Shown here in pieces: positions 10,688 through 22,419 of a DNA stretch of 64,000 nt. The notes below the pieces were generated by a model, which saw only the letters and a list, made by a program, of their open reading frames with translations, was not told where the DNA came from and did not search any database. The translations under genes and the position numbers were made by a program. Position 1 is the first letter of the stretch. Each line of letters opens with the position of its first letter. Source of the DNA: Romanomermis culicivorax (taxonomy: Eukaryota > Nematoda > Enoplea > Mermithida > Mermithidae); the NCBI GenBank assembly GCA_963922205.1, contig CAWUHX010000047.1:930001-994000 (forward strand), written 5' to 3'.

Positions 10688-13201
10688 GTTATTTTTTACC
10701 CCGCACCGCTATGCTTAAAGTAAAGTAAACATTGACGTATTTAAGCCCTATTCAAAAGTGAAAAATCCTCTGATTTTTGTTACCGACAATCGCCGATTGT
10801 CGCCGATTTTAATAATAGGAATGGGGGATGAAATCCGGGAAATAGAACACTGGTTCTATATTTCAGGACTGTCGCCGATTTTTTATCTGCTAAGCAAAGG
10901 AATTCAAAATTGCTCAAGGCATCACAAGTTTATTTTAGGTTTGCCTAAACAATATAAATCTCCAAAAACATCCAGTCTACATGAGTCCACATGTATGGGA
11001 AGAAAACTCTGTTTGGCTATTTTCAGGCGCAACCGTATTTTGTTTTCTGTGAGAGAAATATCTACACTCATTTATTCAAAAATGTTGTTTGATTGTGTCC
11101 TCCCGAACATTCATTTCCCTCGAAAGTCCCTGTTCCCCTATGGTCCCGATTCCCCGGATAATGAATAGAATTCCAGTTTCCCTGAACAATGCATTAGCCC
11201 ATATTAACCGAACGCCCCGATTGTACAAATACTGAATAAAATAACATTTTCGATTCCCCGAATGATAAATAACATCTTATAAATTGTCGCCGATTTAATT
11301 CTAGGAATCGGCGACAGTCTGCGATTCACTTCTGAATTGGGCTTTATCCCATGACAGCGCTAACCTGTCTTGTGAATACGGCCTTCAATGAACAGTTTCA
11401 TATGCTGAGTACCATGATGATATTAATTTTGCACGAAAACCAAAAGTCGCATAGCAACGGTACACGAAAATTTGTTTTTTTTTAATTTTGTGGTGTCTTT
11501 GCTCTGTAAATGGCATCCAAGGTATCCGAGCCTAGGAGACCTGCGTGTTTAAATTTTCAATCCGGGCGGAAGACTGTGCTTTGTAATTTGGTACAGGCAA
11601 GTTTCCCGAATAGTGAATTTGACACTTTTCTAAATTTTGAAGTGTCAAAAATGAGACAAAAGCTTACAAAAAAGGCTATTAAGGGACCATTGGGACGCTT
11701 TTCCTCGGCATGCCACAAAAATTGTTTCTTCATTGCAGTTGCTGATTTATTCCAAAATATTCTGTTGAAGTTTGAATCGGCTTACCCTTCGGGAAGATGC
11801 AGGGGTTTTATTTACCGTAAATTAAAACAGATATGTTATCAAGTCTTGGCAAATCTGATGACAATGAACGAGGCACAATCACAGTAATTAGAAAGAGAGG
11901 TGTTTACCGAAAAACTGAGAAAATTTCATTAGCACAGCTCCAATGGATATCCCTAGGATATCCCAAATAGAACGTCAATGAATTTTTTTCTCAAATTACA
12001 GAAATTAAGCTTTAACTCAGATGCCTCCTATCCTATAAGCTGCGAGAAAGTGAGCTAAATTGGAGGCATCCTGTTTCATAGCAAGTCAAATTAAGTAAAA
12101 GAAAGTTCAGGAAATAGCTTTGCTTTCGATGCAGAAAAAAGCGTCGGAATAAGTCTGGACGTTTTTCTTCAATGGAAGTCTAACTACCACGAGATCTCAG
12201 CGATTTTGATGAAAATTTTCAAATTTTCTCATGGTCCATTGAGGCAGCTGGTCCATTAAAACTATTCTGGTCTGACCAACAAAATTGGTAATGAAATAAA
12301 AATGAAAAGATTCACAACTTTTCTCGATATTTGTCTTGCTTGGATGCATCAAGTGTCTCGCAGGTAACAGATTCAATGGCATTTATCAATATTTTTGTAT
12401 GAAAATACAGTCCAAATCCTAATAGCTCTCTAAAGGATACGAAAATCTGATTTTGAATTGAATATAGTATGTTTTGATGAAAGTAGCTGCAGAACTAGAG
12501 AAAAAATATTGTGGCATTCTGTAGAAAAGTGCTCAGTAAGCACCTTAATTGACTTTTTGACATTTTTCGTACCCTTTTTTAAACGTTAAAATTTTGTGAA
12601 AAGTGTAGAATGCATGGAAAGTTGTTAAGGCTAAATTTGTAGGACAGTCTTCTGAACATAATGAAAATTCAACTGAAGAATAAAGTATTTCCGGGACTGA
12701 GATATAATTAATCCCGTGCTCATGGCAGAAAGATGCTAAAACATTGATAAATTTCAAATTTTGTGTTAGTAGAGCGATCGAATTTTGATTTTCACGCAGA
12801 ACGAATTTCGTTGTGATACTCAGCGTACAAAACTACCCAAACTTTCTCATTTTTAGGGATAATTGATTTTTGACATATCATATATAAAGTCGAGCTTTTC
12901 CGAAAAAACATCTTAATATTCTGTAAGTGAATACGTACGTACACGTCCGTAATGTGGGGTATCATTCAACGACGAATCTTTTTTTTCACATTCTTCTGTG
13001 AAAATTCGATTAACGAAAACAAAAAAATCACGTCGAAAGGAAAGAAAATGATATCATAAAATGAAGGCCAGAAAACTAATTAATTTGCATATACCGATAT
13101 TGCACGTATTCCGGTACAGACAGAAATAACTAAAAATACACTAAAAATATATAAATTAAAATCTAAAAGTCCAAATTTTACATAAAAAGTGGGTTAAAAT
13201 T
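10688..13201. other. Gene-poor intergenic region
   Basis: No gene could be supported. Open frames at 10758-11168 and 11510-11887 (125 codons, plus strand) have no domain, no splice context and no homologue I recognise. Bases 11095-11220 contain a C-rich run of TCCC-GATTCCCCGGA type words that is the reverse complement of the G-rich minisatellite at 17341-17500. Bases near 12380-12790 and 12900-13200 look like ordinary AT-rich noncoding DNA and the 3' flank of the gene at 13202. Confidence 0.5.
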
Positions 13202-16200
13202 CTAAACTTTCTGCTTGCCACTGTAGCCGGCTTGGGGCGGGGCGGCTGGTGCCGAAGCCGGTGACGACGCTTTCACTGGGGCTGCTGGAGCGGGTGGTGG
13301 CGCCGGAGCCGGAGCTGGGACTGGTGCTGGAGCCAGAGCTGGTGCGGAACCTGGGCCTGATGCGGGGCCAGCATAGGCGCCGCTAGCTTCGCCGCCTCGA
13401 CCGCCAGTAGTACTTCCACGCCGGCCAGAGGATACTGCTGCACCTGAGAGGAGATGGTTGACTATTTACATACTTCATTTAAGGTGAATAGGCGGAATGG
13501 AGACAATCTCACTAATTGGATTATGGTCAAAATTTTACCACCGTGTTTTGCCAGAAAAAAAACTTTTTTTTGATATGATTGTTTTTATTTAATTTCTCAT
13601 AACTTTTAAATTTATTAGTTTTGTTTATGTAACTTTTCTATACCAGGCTCATTCAAGTACCAAATTACCAACTTTAGCTGAAGAAACATAAACGCAAAAC
13701 AAGCTAAACCTTATCATTACCAAAACAGGCCAACGCAAACCTTTTACAGAAAAATCATGCAGCAAAACCCAAACAACTTTATCAACTTATCAGTTGGCCT
13801 CGAATTCATAAACAACTTCGAAAAACTCCTTATAAACCCGCATTCATTAACTGAGAGATCTTTTTCCGATTGGATCGCACATTTTAAAGCTCTTTCGTAC
13901 AATATTATCGTCTTTTGTCATTCTTTGATTATTTTTATTATATTCCGTCATTCGGTTATTACTCACACTTTATACTCGATTGCATTAACAATGGCCCCTA
14001 TCACATTTTCAAGTTCCAAACGTATCCCGAATTTATCAGGTTAAATCTTTTTGTATTCATATATTTTTGAAATTAAACTTTTCAACAAAAATCTTTTTGG
14101 TCACTGTCTCGACATTAAAGTTTCTCACCTGGTCCCCCGGCTCCACCGCTGGCACCACAAATTTCTTCACAGTCTATTTTGGTCTTTATAGAAGGATCGG
14201 TCAAGGTGTCATCCTCTCCTTTGCAATGCCCGAATGGGTAGGAGCAGCATTTGCCGTCTTTTAAATACCACCTCAAAACCAGCTGACTGGGGAACCCCGT
14301 TTCACACGTGGCCTTGAACGGGATCTTCTGGCATGAATATTTGGCAGTTACCACTCTAGGCTGACCTTCCTCTATAAATTGAAAATAAATTGAGGTCAGG
14401 CACATCAATAGTAATTCGCCATTCCATTACTTACCCGTCGGTGGAGCGGGTCCTGCAGGGACTGAGCTGGCCGGACCACCACCAACTGCGCCGGTCGGTT
14501 GACTGGCTCCCCCCGCGTATTGGCCTCCGGCTGATGGTGCCGCAGCTCTGAAGGCTCCCACAGGTTTGATTGGCGTGGGAGCCGGAGCTGGTGCTGGAGC
14601 TGGAGCCGGTGCTGGACCTGAAGCTGGTGCTGGGGCTGGAGCCGATGCTGGAGCTGGAGCCGGTGCTGGTGCAGGAACTGGAGCCGGTGCAGGTGCTGGT
14701 GCTGGCGCTGGTGCTGGCGCTCTTACAGCCGCAACTGGTGCGGGAGCACCTCCCGCGTATTGCCCACCAATGGCTGCACTACCGCCGTTCACTGCTGCGC
14801 TACCACCATTTGGTGCGGCACCTGTAATGTAGGTAATCAGACTCCAGAGTTATATGATTCTATTCATTTGAAATACCATTCGATGCACCTGCAGCTGATC
14901 CACTGCCGCCGCCGCCACAGATTTCTTCACAGTCTTTTTTGGTTTTAATAGACGGGTCGGTCAGAGTGTCATCTTCGCCCTTACAATGCCCGAAGGGATA
15001 TGAGCAGCATTTGCCGTCTTTCAAATACCACCTGAGCACCAATTGACTAGGGAAGCCAGTTTCACACGTTGCTTTGAATGGAATTTTTTCACACGAGTAC
15101 TGAATATAAAACACATGATGTAAATAAGCGTTTGCTTATGAGAAAATATGATAAGTTTTCTCTCTCAAATTTGCATCTACACTACCATCAGCTAGAAAAG
15201 ATATCTAATCAAGACAACAATACACTCCTGAATGCTCGAAATGAATATAGTAATTGTCCATGGCGTGCAGTGCTAGAAGAACAAAACTTAGTTGTGAGCA
15301 TCGAAAATCGATATACGAGACGTGCTAAAAGGTTTCGGGAAGAAGTATGGTAGATGCACCAAAGTTCTAATGTTATTTCTATTTTGCAGAATAACCTTTT
15401 AAAGGTCCAATATTTTTTTCATAATGGGTTGAATGCTTTGATTCAGCTATATTATTTAGACAATCAGTCTTCGAGAAGGTTTATTTCAACAAACACAACT
15501 TTTCGTCATTCAAAAATCATTCCCTCAACTTACGCTTTTTCAATTAATTCAATGAAAATAGTTCACTGAGAATTGCATCTGGGACGTGGGTGAAACGCAT
15601 CTAACGCATAGGTGACTTGAAAATACGGTACATGAAGCTTTTAATGTAGATTTTTTTACTCAAAAACTTTTTAAGGGTCAGTTGAGTGTCGTCACACTAG
15701 TTCCATGATTTCCGGCTTGGCAGAAAATGCTGAAAATATAAAATAGTACTTGCTTTCCAGGTTCATTATTTCGAAGCATTTTATGAGGAACAGACTATAT
15801 ATGTCCACAACTATTTCTCTCCATTATTTGTTCGCAACAAAATGGGTTACAGTTTGACTTCAGCGTTCTTCATATGACTTCTAGTGTGAAAGAGCAAATT
15901 CATCACTGCTAGTCAAAAAAGTAATTATGTTTTTTATCGGTAAAGAACGAGCTCCGATTGATATTCTTATTGCAATCTATAAAACTTGAAATCGACTTCC
16001 AGTTTAGCTAAACCTGAGGTTTGGAAGTTGAAACCGAGCTTGATTTAAACCTCAGGTTTAGATACTGCAACCGGCCTCCGAATAATTGCAGTTTCAGACA
16101 GGATCTGATCCGTATGAACTATAATCTGTTTTTTCTGAAATGCTTTGAAATAAAGTGGAAAGCAAGTAGTATTTCAGATTTTCACGATTTTCTGATAAAC

Positions 16201-18472
16201 AATATATCACAGAGGAATGGAAATTTGTCAGCATACTGAACTAACCTTTAACAATTTTTTGAGTGAAAAATTTTACGGTAAGAGCTCTATGTAAATGATT
16301 TCGACGACGATATTGATTTGTGTCACTTTTCTATTTGGAAGCATTTCATAAAAAAACAGACTATACGTTCCGACAGTCCCAAGATCGTCCACTATTTTAT
16401 TGTTGATACTGCAAATTTTTCTCATTTTGAATGCTTCTTTATTGCTTTTACATAGATTCTTATTTGCTCACAAAGTTATGGTGATGAATCTATGTCTTAT
16501 TTCAAGCAAGAAGGCAGTATAATGAAACCTTCCAACTTTTTTTAGAGTTTGATTGATCAGTTTTACTTAACGAAACTTTGTTCATACCTGATAATATTCA
16601 TTGGGGTATATCCCCATTCCCCGAGTGTCCCTTTTCCCCGAATGTCCCGATTCCCCGAAAGTCCCTTTTCCCCAAAAGTCCCGTTTCCCCGTAGAACGCT
16701 ATAAATCAAACACTGATGTTCCCGTTTCCCCGAAAACAGAAGAAGGCTATTTTTAGATAGCACTTTGTAAATTGAAAATTTTTCCATAGAAAACATTGTA
16801 AATTGTAGGTATAAAAAATTAAAATTAAAAGTTGTTGACTTTAGATTACGTGCAACTTACAAATCTGGGTGATTTTTAAAGTATTATTGTGTGTAAACAG
16901 CTTTACAAAACTTTTTTCACAATAAGACAACTTTTACTTTTGGTTTCGCAACATTTTGCTTTCACAACTTTTACCTCGATTTCACAACTTCTACTTTATT
17001 TCACAACTTTTACTTTTTGAAAAATGACCACTTTTACCAAATTTCTGTTTGTACAGTAATAATAAATGCTAGGGGCATAAAATGTGGCCTTTGTAACGAA
17101 GACAAGCAGGGCATTCTAATGCAGTAATCCGCATTATAAAAGCTCCATCCGTTCAAAAGTTAGGAAAGTCAGCACCGGCCGCCTTTTTTGGCTCCCTGTA
17201 CATGATCGGGACCTGGTCAGATCTGCTGTTCAGGATCTTGATACAGATCCGAGCACTGCAGCTGTCTAGATCTGGATCATGATTTGACGAAACAATTTTT
17301 TTAGATCCGGATTCGATTTAGTCAAAAAAATAGATCCGTCCTATTCGGGGAATCGGTACGTTCGGGGAATAGGTACTAATGCATTGTTAGGGGAAAAGGG
17401 AATTTTATTCATTATCCGGGGGATCGGGATCTTCGGGAAATAGGGACTTTCGGGGAATCGGGATGTTCGGGCAAAGAGGACGTTCGGGGAATAAGGGCAC
17501 AACCATTCATTGTAACTATGAGACACGCAGGAGTGTTTTTAAAGATCGAATTTTCCATGCATAATTCCTTCAATATTGCATAAAGGAAGATACCGTCCTT
17601 CTACTTTGTAGTGCATCAGTCATCTGTATTTCCAAAGGTGCGATTTCATTATGATCACATATAATTTCTAGTTACCAAGTTGGCTGGTCATTCTCGATTG
17701 ACCATCTTCATATTCGACCTATCATATTCGACATATTGTCGAACATGATAGGTAATCATCCTTGTAAACTTAGAACATTTTGTTCGGAACTCAGTTCAAG
17801 TTCATTTTAGTTTCTTCTGCAAATTTTATAACTGAGCAAATCAAAATTTCCGTGCATTACCGCTGAAGAAAAGAGCTGAAACCATGTGCCAGAGCATAAA
17901 TGAAGTGACGCAGCATGTACAAAAATTCTCAATAACGAGCTCCATTCCCTTCTATATCTGTCCCGAAACTTTTGAACACAGTTCGTTGCATTTGCTCCGG
18001 AAAAATATATTCTGAAGGTCAGCTGGAATAGATTGAAAATAAACTGACAGGATGCATCCAGTTTACATTTCTGCGAAAATTGAACGGCCAAACGTGCCTT
18101 CCCATCATAATAATGATTCAACGGCTCTGTGACATTTCTTCAACAGGCATTCAGACGTTACGGCATCATCAGGGTGGTTCAAAGCCTCTAGGGCACCTCA
18201 TAATCAAATCAAAAGATTTTTCTCACTTTGGCGGTCACGACTCTGGGTGGCAGACCCGTATCCGGAGCTGGCTGTCCGGTTCCAGCTCCGGCACTAGTTT
18301 GAACCGGTTGACCACCGGCTACGGCAGCTGGCTGTCCGGCCGCCGAGCCGCCTGCAGAGTACGACCCAGGTGACGGCGCGGGCGGTTGTGGAGCTGCTTT
18401 TTGAGTCGGGGGTGGCAATGGCGGTTTGTTATATTCCTGCCCTGAAAAAGCGTACGGATACGGTATAGCGTA
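13202..18472 (-). CDS. Secreted Kunitz-type / Ala-Pro-rich protein, 3' exons
   Basis: Five exons (minus): 18472-18227, 15099-14877, 14821-14435, 14371-14129, 13443-13202 with TAG stop; phases fit (0-0, 0-1, 1-1, 1-1, 1-stop). The first is Pro/Gln/Ala-rich and ends PPRVVTAK. The second and fourth each encode a Kunitz-like module (YSC..IPFKATCETG, RWYLKDGKCC, FGHCKGED, DCEEICG): six cysteines with a long insert before the fifth. These two modules differ at only about two residues although their DNA differs at many silent sites. The third exon is mostly Ala-Pro dipeptides; the last is also Ala/Pro/Gly-rich and ends GYSGKQKV. The 3.1-kb intron between the first two exons is full of repeats. The TAC-first exon has a clean acceptor at 18473, so it is not a first exon; the lustrin gene at 19.5-20.4 kb is the likely upstream part. 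The product is probably a secreted cuticle/matrix-associated inhibitor-like protein; inhibition itself is untested. Confidence 0.8.
14556..14745 (-). repeat. Ala-Pro dipeptide-coding repeat
   Basis: A run of (GCT/GCA CC(A/T/G)) units read on the minus strand as alternating Ala and Pro with occasional Ser, Val and Gly. It lies wholly within one coding exon (14821-14435). Opposite-strand frames over it are reflections of the repeat and not genes. Probably a flexible or extended linker between the two Kunitz-like modules. Confidence 0.85.
16120..16365 (+). mobile_element. 246-bp MITE, copy B
   Basis: Same family and orientation as the copy at 5855-6102: left end TATAATCTGTTTTTTCTGAA, right end GAAGCATTTCATAAAAAAAC followed by AGACTATA. 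Inner words GTGGAAAGCAAGTAGTATT and GGAAATTTGTCAGCA are shared with the other copies. Confidence 0.75.
16600..16760 (-). repeat. G-rich minisatellite, minus-strand arm
   Basis: On the minus strand this reads as repeats of about 16-18 bp built from CGGGGAA-(T/A)-CGGGA-(C/T)-TTT. Read on the plus strand it is a series of TTCCCCGA/GTCCC words. It is the inverse of the run at 17341-17500. Confidence 0.7.
16829..17200. mobile_element. Truncated TIR element related to the one at 57859-58589
   Basis: Long similarity to 58270-58589: GACTTTA.ATTACGTG.AACTTA, AAATCTGGGTGATTTTTAAA, CACAACTTTTACTTTTTGAA, TTTCTGTTTGTACAGTAA, and a terminal TTTTTTGGCTC-CCTG. Only the right-hand half is present, so this copy is 5'-truncated and non-autonomous. 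Confidence 0.65.
17341..17500 (+). repeat. G-rich minisatellite, plus-strand arm
   Basis: Repeats of about 16-18 bp such as TTCGGGGAATCGGGATGTTC. A diverged reverse-complement copy with the same flanking text (CTAATGCATTGTT, ATTCATTATCCGGG) lies at 11095-11220, so the minisatellite travels as part of a larger interspersed repeat. Confidence 0.7.
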
Positions 18473-19469
18473 CTGAAATTCATCTACGAAAATACTCATT
18501 TCAATGTGAGGGCCGGGAACACAAGAATGAACTTTTTTCTAATGAAGTTCAAAACGTTAATTGATTAATATCAGAATTTCTGGTGGGAAGCATTTGAATC
18601 CTATTCTTGTGAAAATACTTCTATCCAAAGTGTGAACTGCGAGAAGTTGCTTTTTATCATTATTTTTTCGGGCGAAAACCAGGTGTTCGATCTTTTCTCG
18701 AATATTTCTGAACTTAGTCAACAGCAGTCCTCAAGACATCCGGATTATTCAGATTTAAATAAAACCAAATGAAATAAAAAATTTCCAAAGTCTGCCAAAC
18801 AGTTCTTGAATATAGGAGAAGGCATCTATCCAAAGAGCGCCTTGGTTTATCATAAACTGGTTTTTGAAGTACATTCACCCAAATAGCTGGAATAGACTGC
18901 AGTCTTAATTCAAAGTTTTTACGAGGGAACAATTTTCAGTGGAAATCCTACAAAACATTTTATAGTGCATTTGAGAGCCCAAAGCAAGCTGGGTAATATT
19001 TTTTCTTCCCGGTGAGCCTTATTTCTTCTTCCCGGTGGGCCTTATTTACATCCAAATTTGCATTAAAGTGGCTTGCAACTATGAATACGCCTATACCTAA
19101 TCTCAGCAACTACGACCGATACAATGAAGCGGAAAATTGCATTTGATAGAACACTCCGAAACCTAAAAGTTATTTCTCATGGTTATAAACGGATCTCATG
19201 TGGACCCCAATCTACAACTGTTCAAACATTGCCAAAATTCACACTCGTATATCTTGGAGATCTTGGACAGCCAACCACACGAATAATATTAAAGTTCTTA
19301 CAGAGGCCTTTTCGTTGCTGCATACTAGTTTTGAGCTAACTGTTTTTGGGATAATCCTGCACAAAACTTTTTGTCTGAAAAAAGTACCGCATGACATAGA
19401 TTCGACTGCAGTCTATAATGGGCCATGAACCATGTTAGTAGGTGTAAGGGAATAAGGTAAAATGATAAA
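18473..19469. other. Presumed intron or spacer between the lustrin and Kunitz/Ala-Pro parts
   Basis: No exon was recognised. A 22-bp duplication (TTCTTCCCGGTG(A/G)GCCTTATTT) lies at about 19004-19048. Whether the upstream lustrin exons splice directly across this gap is unresolved because no phase-0 donor is obvious near 19470. Confidence 0.4.
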
Positions 19470-20427
19470 AGGTAAACACTTGTTCGGGAAGGTAAAGCCA
19501 GTTTGTTAGGCATCGAACCATATTCCATAATCGGTGGTCCGACTGAAACCAAATTTTTCTCAGAATTTTCCGGCGCCAAGGAAACTTTTCGGACTGTAGC
19601 GCTGCGATTCGAATGTTCCGTTTTTTTCAGTTCATTGATCAAGAGTTCGTCCGATGTTGCATCCGTCTCGGCTATACTTTTCGAGGTAGGTTCAGGATTT
19701 TCGTGTTCAGGTTTCGAGGAAGTTACTTTATATTGAGCAGCCGAAGTCGTTGTCTTATCAAAGGTAATTGATGTGGGGTCTGTTTGACCAGTAGAAGCCG
19801 AATCTTGACCTCCACTAGTAGTTGATTCAAAAAATTGACCACTGGTCACTCGACTGAAGAATCCATCGGAGGTAGGAGTTGCACTTTCTGTAACAAAAGT
19901 TAAAGCAGCCGAGGTAGTCGTCGTTGGAACGAAAGCTCTTTTCGTCCATTTCCTGAGCACGATTTCCGAATCTTTCGTAGGCCCCCAGTCATCGACCGGC
20001 GGTCTATTGGTCGTCGTAGTCGTTCTCAAAATACCTGGTTCTTTGATGAACTTTTTGTTTGGACGTTTCCGTTTCGATAGGAGTTGTCCGGTGCCAGGCG
20101 AAGGGCAACAAGCTGTGTAAAAATCAATTGTTTCGCAATGATGCCCCAAGGGGCAGCCAAGATCGCAATTCCATACGTCGCCCAAAATTAAGAAGGGTAA
20201 TCGGCCATCCCTGCACGCGGGAGGCCCCGGGTACGGGGCGTCGGGGTGGGCGCCTGCCTGGTACACGTAGAATAGTGACCCGTAAAATTCTAAAAAGGGC
20301 GGAAAAGCGGGTAGGCGTGTAAGTGACCATCACCAAAGCAAAAGGGGGTGTAAGTTATCGAGTTGCGTTCATACTTACCGTAAGCTAGGCAATAGCACAA
20401 GAAAAATAGTGTCAGTTGCCCGAACAT
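19470..20427 (-). CDS. Signal-peptide exon plus lustrin-domain and Ser/Thr-rich exon (probable 5' end of the Kunitz/Ala-Pro gene)
   Basis: Exon 1 is 20427-20379: ATG then MFGQLTLFFLCYCLAY, a clear signal peptide, with donor GTAAGT. Exon 2 starts at 20289 after a TTTTTAG acceptor and stays open to about 19325; its true end, about 19470, is not fixed. It begins FYGSLFYVYQ, then a lustrin-like cysteine module (PPACRDGRLP, DLGCPLGHHCET, ACCPSPGTG) and a long Ser/Thr-rich region with TTTTT and TSATPTS tracts that would suit mucin-type glycosylation. The gene lies on the same strand about 1 kb upstream of an exon that needs an upstream partner, so one gene (20427 to 13202) is the simplest model. 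Function: secreted or matrix protein, not assigned. Confidence 0.7.
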
Positions 20428-21825
20428 TTCGATTATGTAAATTTGTTTATTATATGCTAAGAAAATATCCTGAAACAGGATTTCGTTTCAGGGAAAAATA
20501 AATGCGGCAAGTGTCAAAATTGTTGAAAATCTTAAATAGACTGCCTTTAACCAATCAAGCGCCAGTCGTTTTTGCCGCCAGTGCCCATTTCACAGGGCCC
20601 CATTCATCCATTAGTCCCCATTTCTTCTACACCGTGGCAGAAAAATGAACCCGAAACTTGTTTACTTGCGGACAAGTTTGACAATTTATATGCATCATAT
20701 TGTAGGTAATAAACTTTCACAAGGAAAAAGTGCGCCCCTTAAAACACTGACTGTCGATCTTTTCCCGTTATCCTACTGACCCACTAATTATCTGACTGTT
20801 CGGTGTTCGTTTTATAGTGGAATTTTCACGCCAAAAATAAGATCGGGGTTGCAATTTTTGTGTATGAAAAATGACGAATTCTTGGCGAAAATTTCTAGTT
20901 TTTTTCAGGGGCGGAAAAAATGTTCAAAATGGTGCAATTCTGTTGAATTCGGATTTATTTAAAGGCGAAAATTCCGAGATCAAGCGTTTTTAGATATTTT
21001 ATGGCAGCTTTTTTCCTTATAATTTGTAGTCATTTTCCTAATTCGAGATATATTTCAGATTGAAAATTTGGTCCGATTCAGCGGAAATATACCGGCAGTT
21101 GCATTCTTTAGTGAAAAAAATGTTCACCGCGCGATCTTTGAAGATTGGTTTATTGTTTTGTCTTAGCTGCATTCACAGTTTCGGTATTCTGTCAATTTGG
21201 ATTGTACAAAATGTTTTTTTGTTGACATTTTTGACGCATTCATAATCATCAAAAGACATTGTCCACAGGCGCAAACAATTTTAAAAAGTAAAAAAAGAAT
21301 AAGATAACAAAATTATAAGCTATCAACAAGCTAAGGTAAGGCAGAGAAATAAAGAAATAAGTTACATGTAAATAAATAATAAGTTAAATTAGAAAAACAA
21401 ATAGAAAATTTCAAATGCACATATGCATTTTATACCAAAAAATGCAAATGTACAACATTCTAAAATTGAGAATACCGAAGCATGTAAAAATAAAAAATGA
21501 GAAATACTCGTAAAATAGTAAATTTAGAGTCTTGAAACGAAAAAATAGGCAATCACCAGATAATGTGGTCGTGATGAACTAGAACGACTGGGCTAAGCCT
21601 CAAGTAGCCTACTTTTTCTAATTTCTCAAAATTTACAACTGAGAAAGTGTTGAACTGTGGTACTCGTACTACAAGAAAACCATCACTTTTTAGGGTCCCC
21701 CTGGAGAACCTGTGGACTGAGTACAATCAACAATAGAAGACAAATTTTACGCGTATCCTTTATTGTCAGTTTTACGTAGAATCTGTTTTTTTAAACAAAT
21801 TCTTGTAAATTGAAAGATGAAAGAA
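20428..21825. other. Intergenic stretch upstream of the lustrin gene
   Basis: Contains the presumed promoter of the minus-strand lustrin gene. No other gene seen. The left edge of the transposon nest begins at about 21.8 kb. Confidence 0.5.
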
Positions 21826-22412
21826 AATATAAGATTTTGCAAGGCCTTTTTCAAGGCCGAAGTCAAATCATTATTCTTCTTTAATGCCGAAACTTAACTA
21901 AATGCACGTTCAACCCCATTAGCTCGATACTAAGCTCCACCCACAACTGTAGCTGTTAGCTAGAAAAAACGCCTCTTTCTCATTGTTCATGAGTAGAGAA
22001 CGTTGTTACTTTTACCGTTTGATGACAAGGTACAATATGAAAGGAAAAATGATGATCAACACTGAAGGTAAAGAAACAAGTGCTACAATGTCTAAGTAAG
22101 GAAAACGAGGAATACGCACCTGTACTAGAAATTGAAAACATGTTACACAAGTCTGATTAAAATCCATTTACAAAATCAGATGGGCGTTTTCGCTTAGTGA
22201 TGTTGAAACGACCGACGATTGTAAGGGAAACCGCGACCCGGGCGACGATTATTACCTCATATTCTTAAAAAAGAATTTGATGTGGGTGGGCGAGGTGGGC
22301 CTAGTTAAGTCTCGGCATTAAAGAAGAATAATGATTTCACTTCGGCCTTGAAAAAGGCCTAGCAAAATCTTATATTCTTCTTTAATGCCTCGACTTAACT
22401 AAATGCACCTGT
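21826..22412. repeat. Terminal inverted/complementary repeats of the DIRS-type element
   Basis: The sequence at 21826-21907 (AAGATTTTGCAAGGCCTTTTTC.., ATTCTTCTTTAATGCC, ACTTAACTAAATGCAC) recurs as the reverse complement at 22307-22376 and again directly at 22369-22410. The block 22309-22400 is itself a hairpin (TTAAGTCTCGGCATTAAAGAAG pairs with CTTCTTTAATGCCTCGACTTAA). It abuts the end of the tyrosine recombinase gene, where DIRS-group elements carry their terminal and internal complementary repeats. Confidence 0.6.
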
Positions 22413-22419
22413 TTAATGC

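Larger units (their letters stand above)
15100..18226. other. Repeat-filled 3.1-kb intron
   Basis: Between two coding exons of the Kunitz/Ala-Pro gene. It holds a fragment resembling the TA-flanked MITE (15735-15810), MITE copy B (16120-16365), two arms of a G-rich minisatellite (16600-16760 and 17341-17500, opposite strands) and a truncated relative (16829-17200) of the TIR element at 57859. No coding exon was recognised inside. Confidence 0.65.

Noticed and set aside
10758..11168. 136-codon plus-strand frame
   Set aside because: No domain; the last third is translated minisatellite and the first part repeats a short CGCCGAT motif.
11510..11887. 125-codon plus-strand frame
   Set aside because: Looks slightly protein-like but has no recognisable domain, no splice context and no partner exon; left unannotated.
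14566..14832. Gly-Ala and Glu-Leu repeat frames on the plus strand
   Set aside because: They mirror the Ala-Pro coding repeat of the minus-strand exon.
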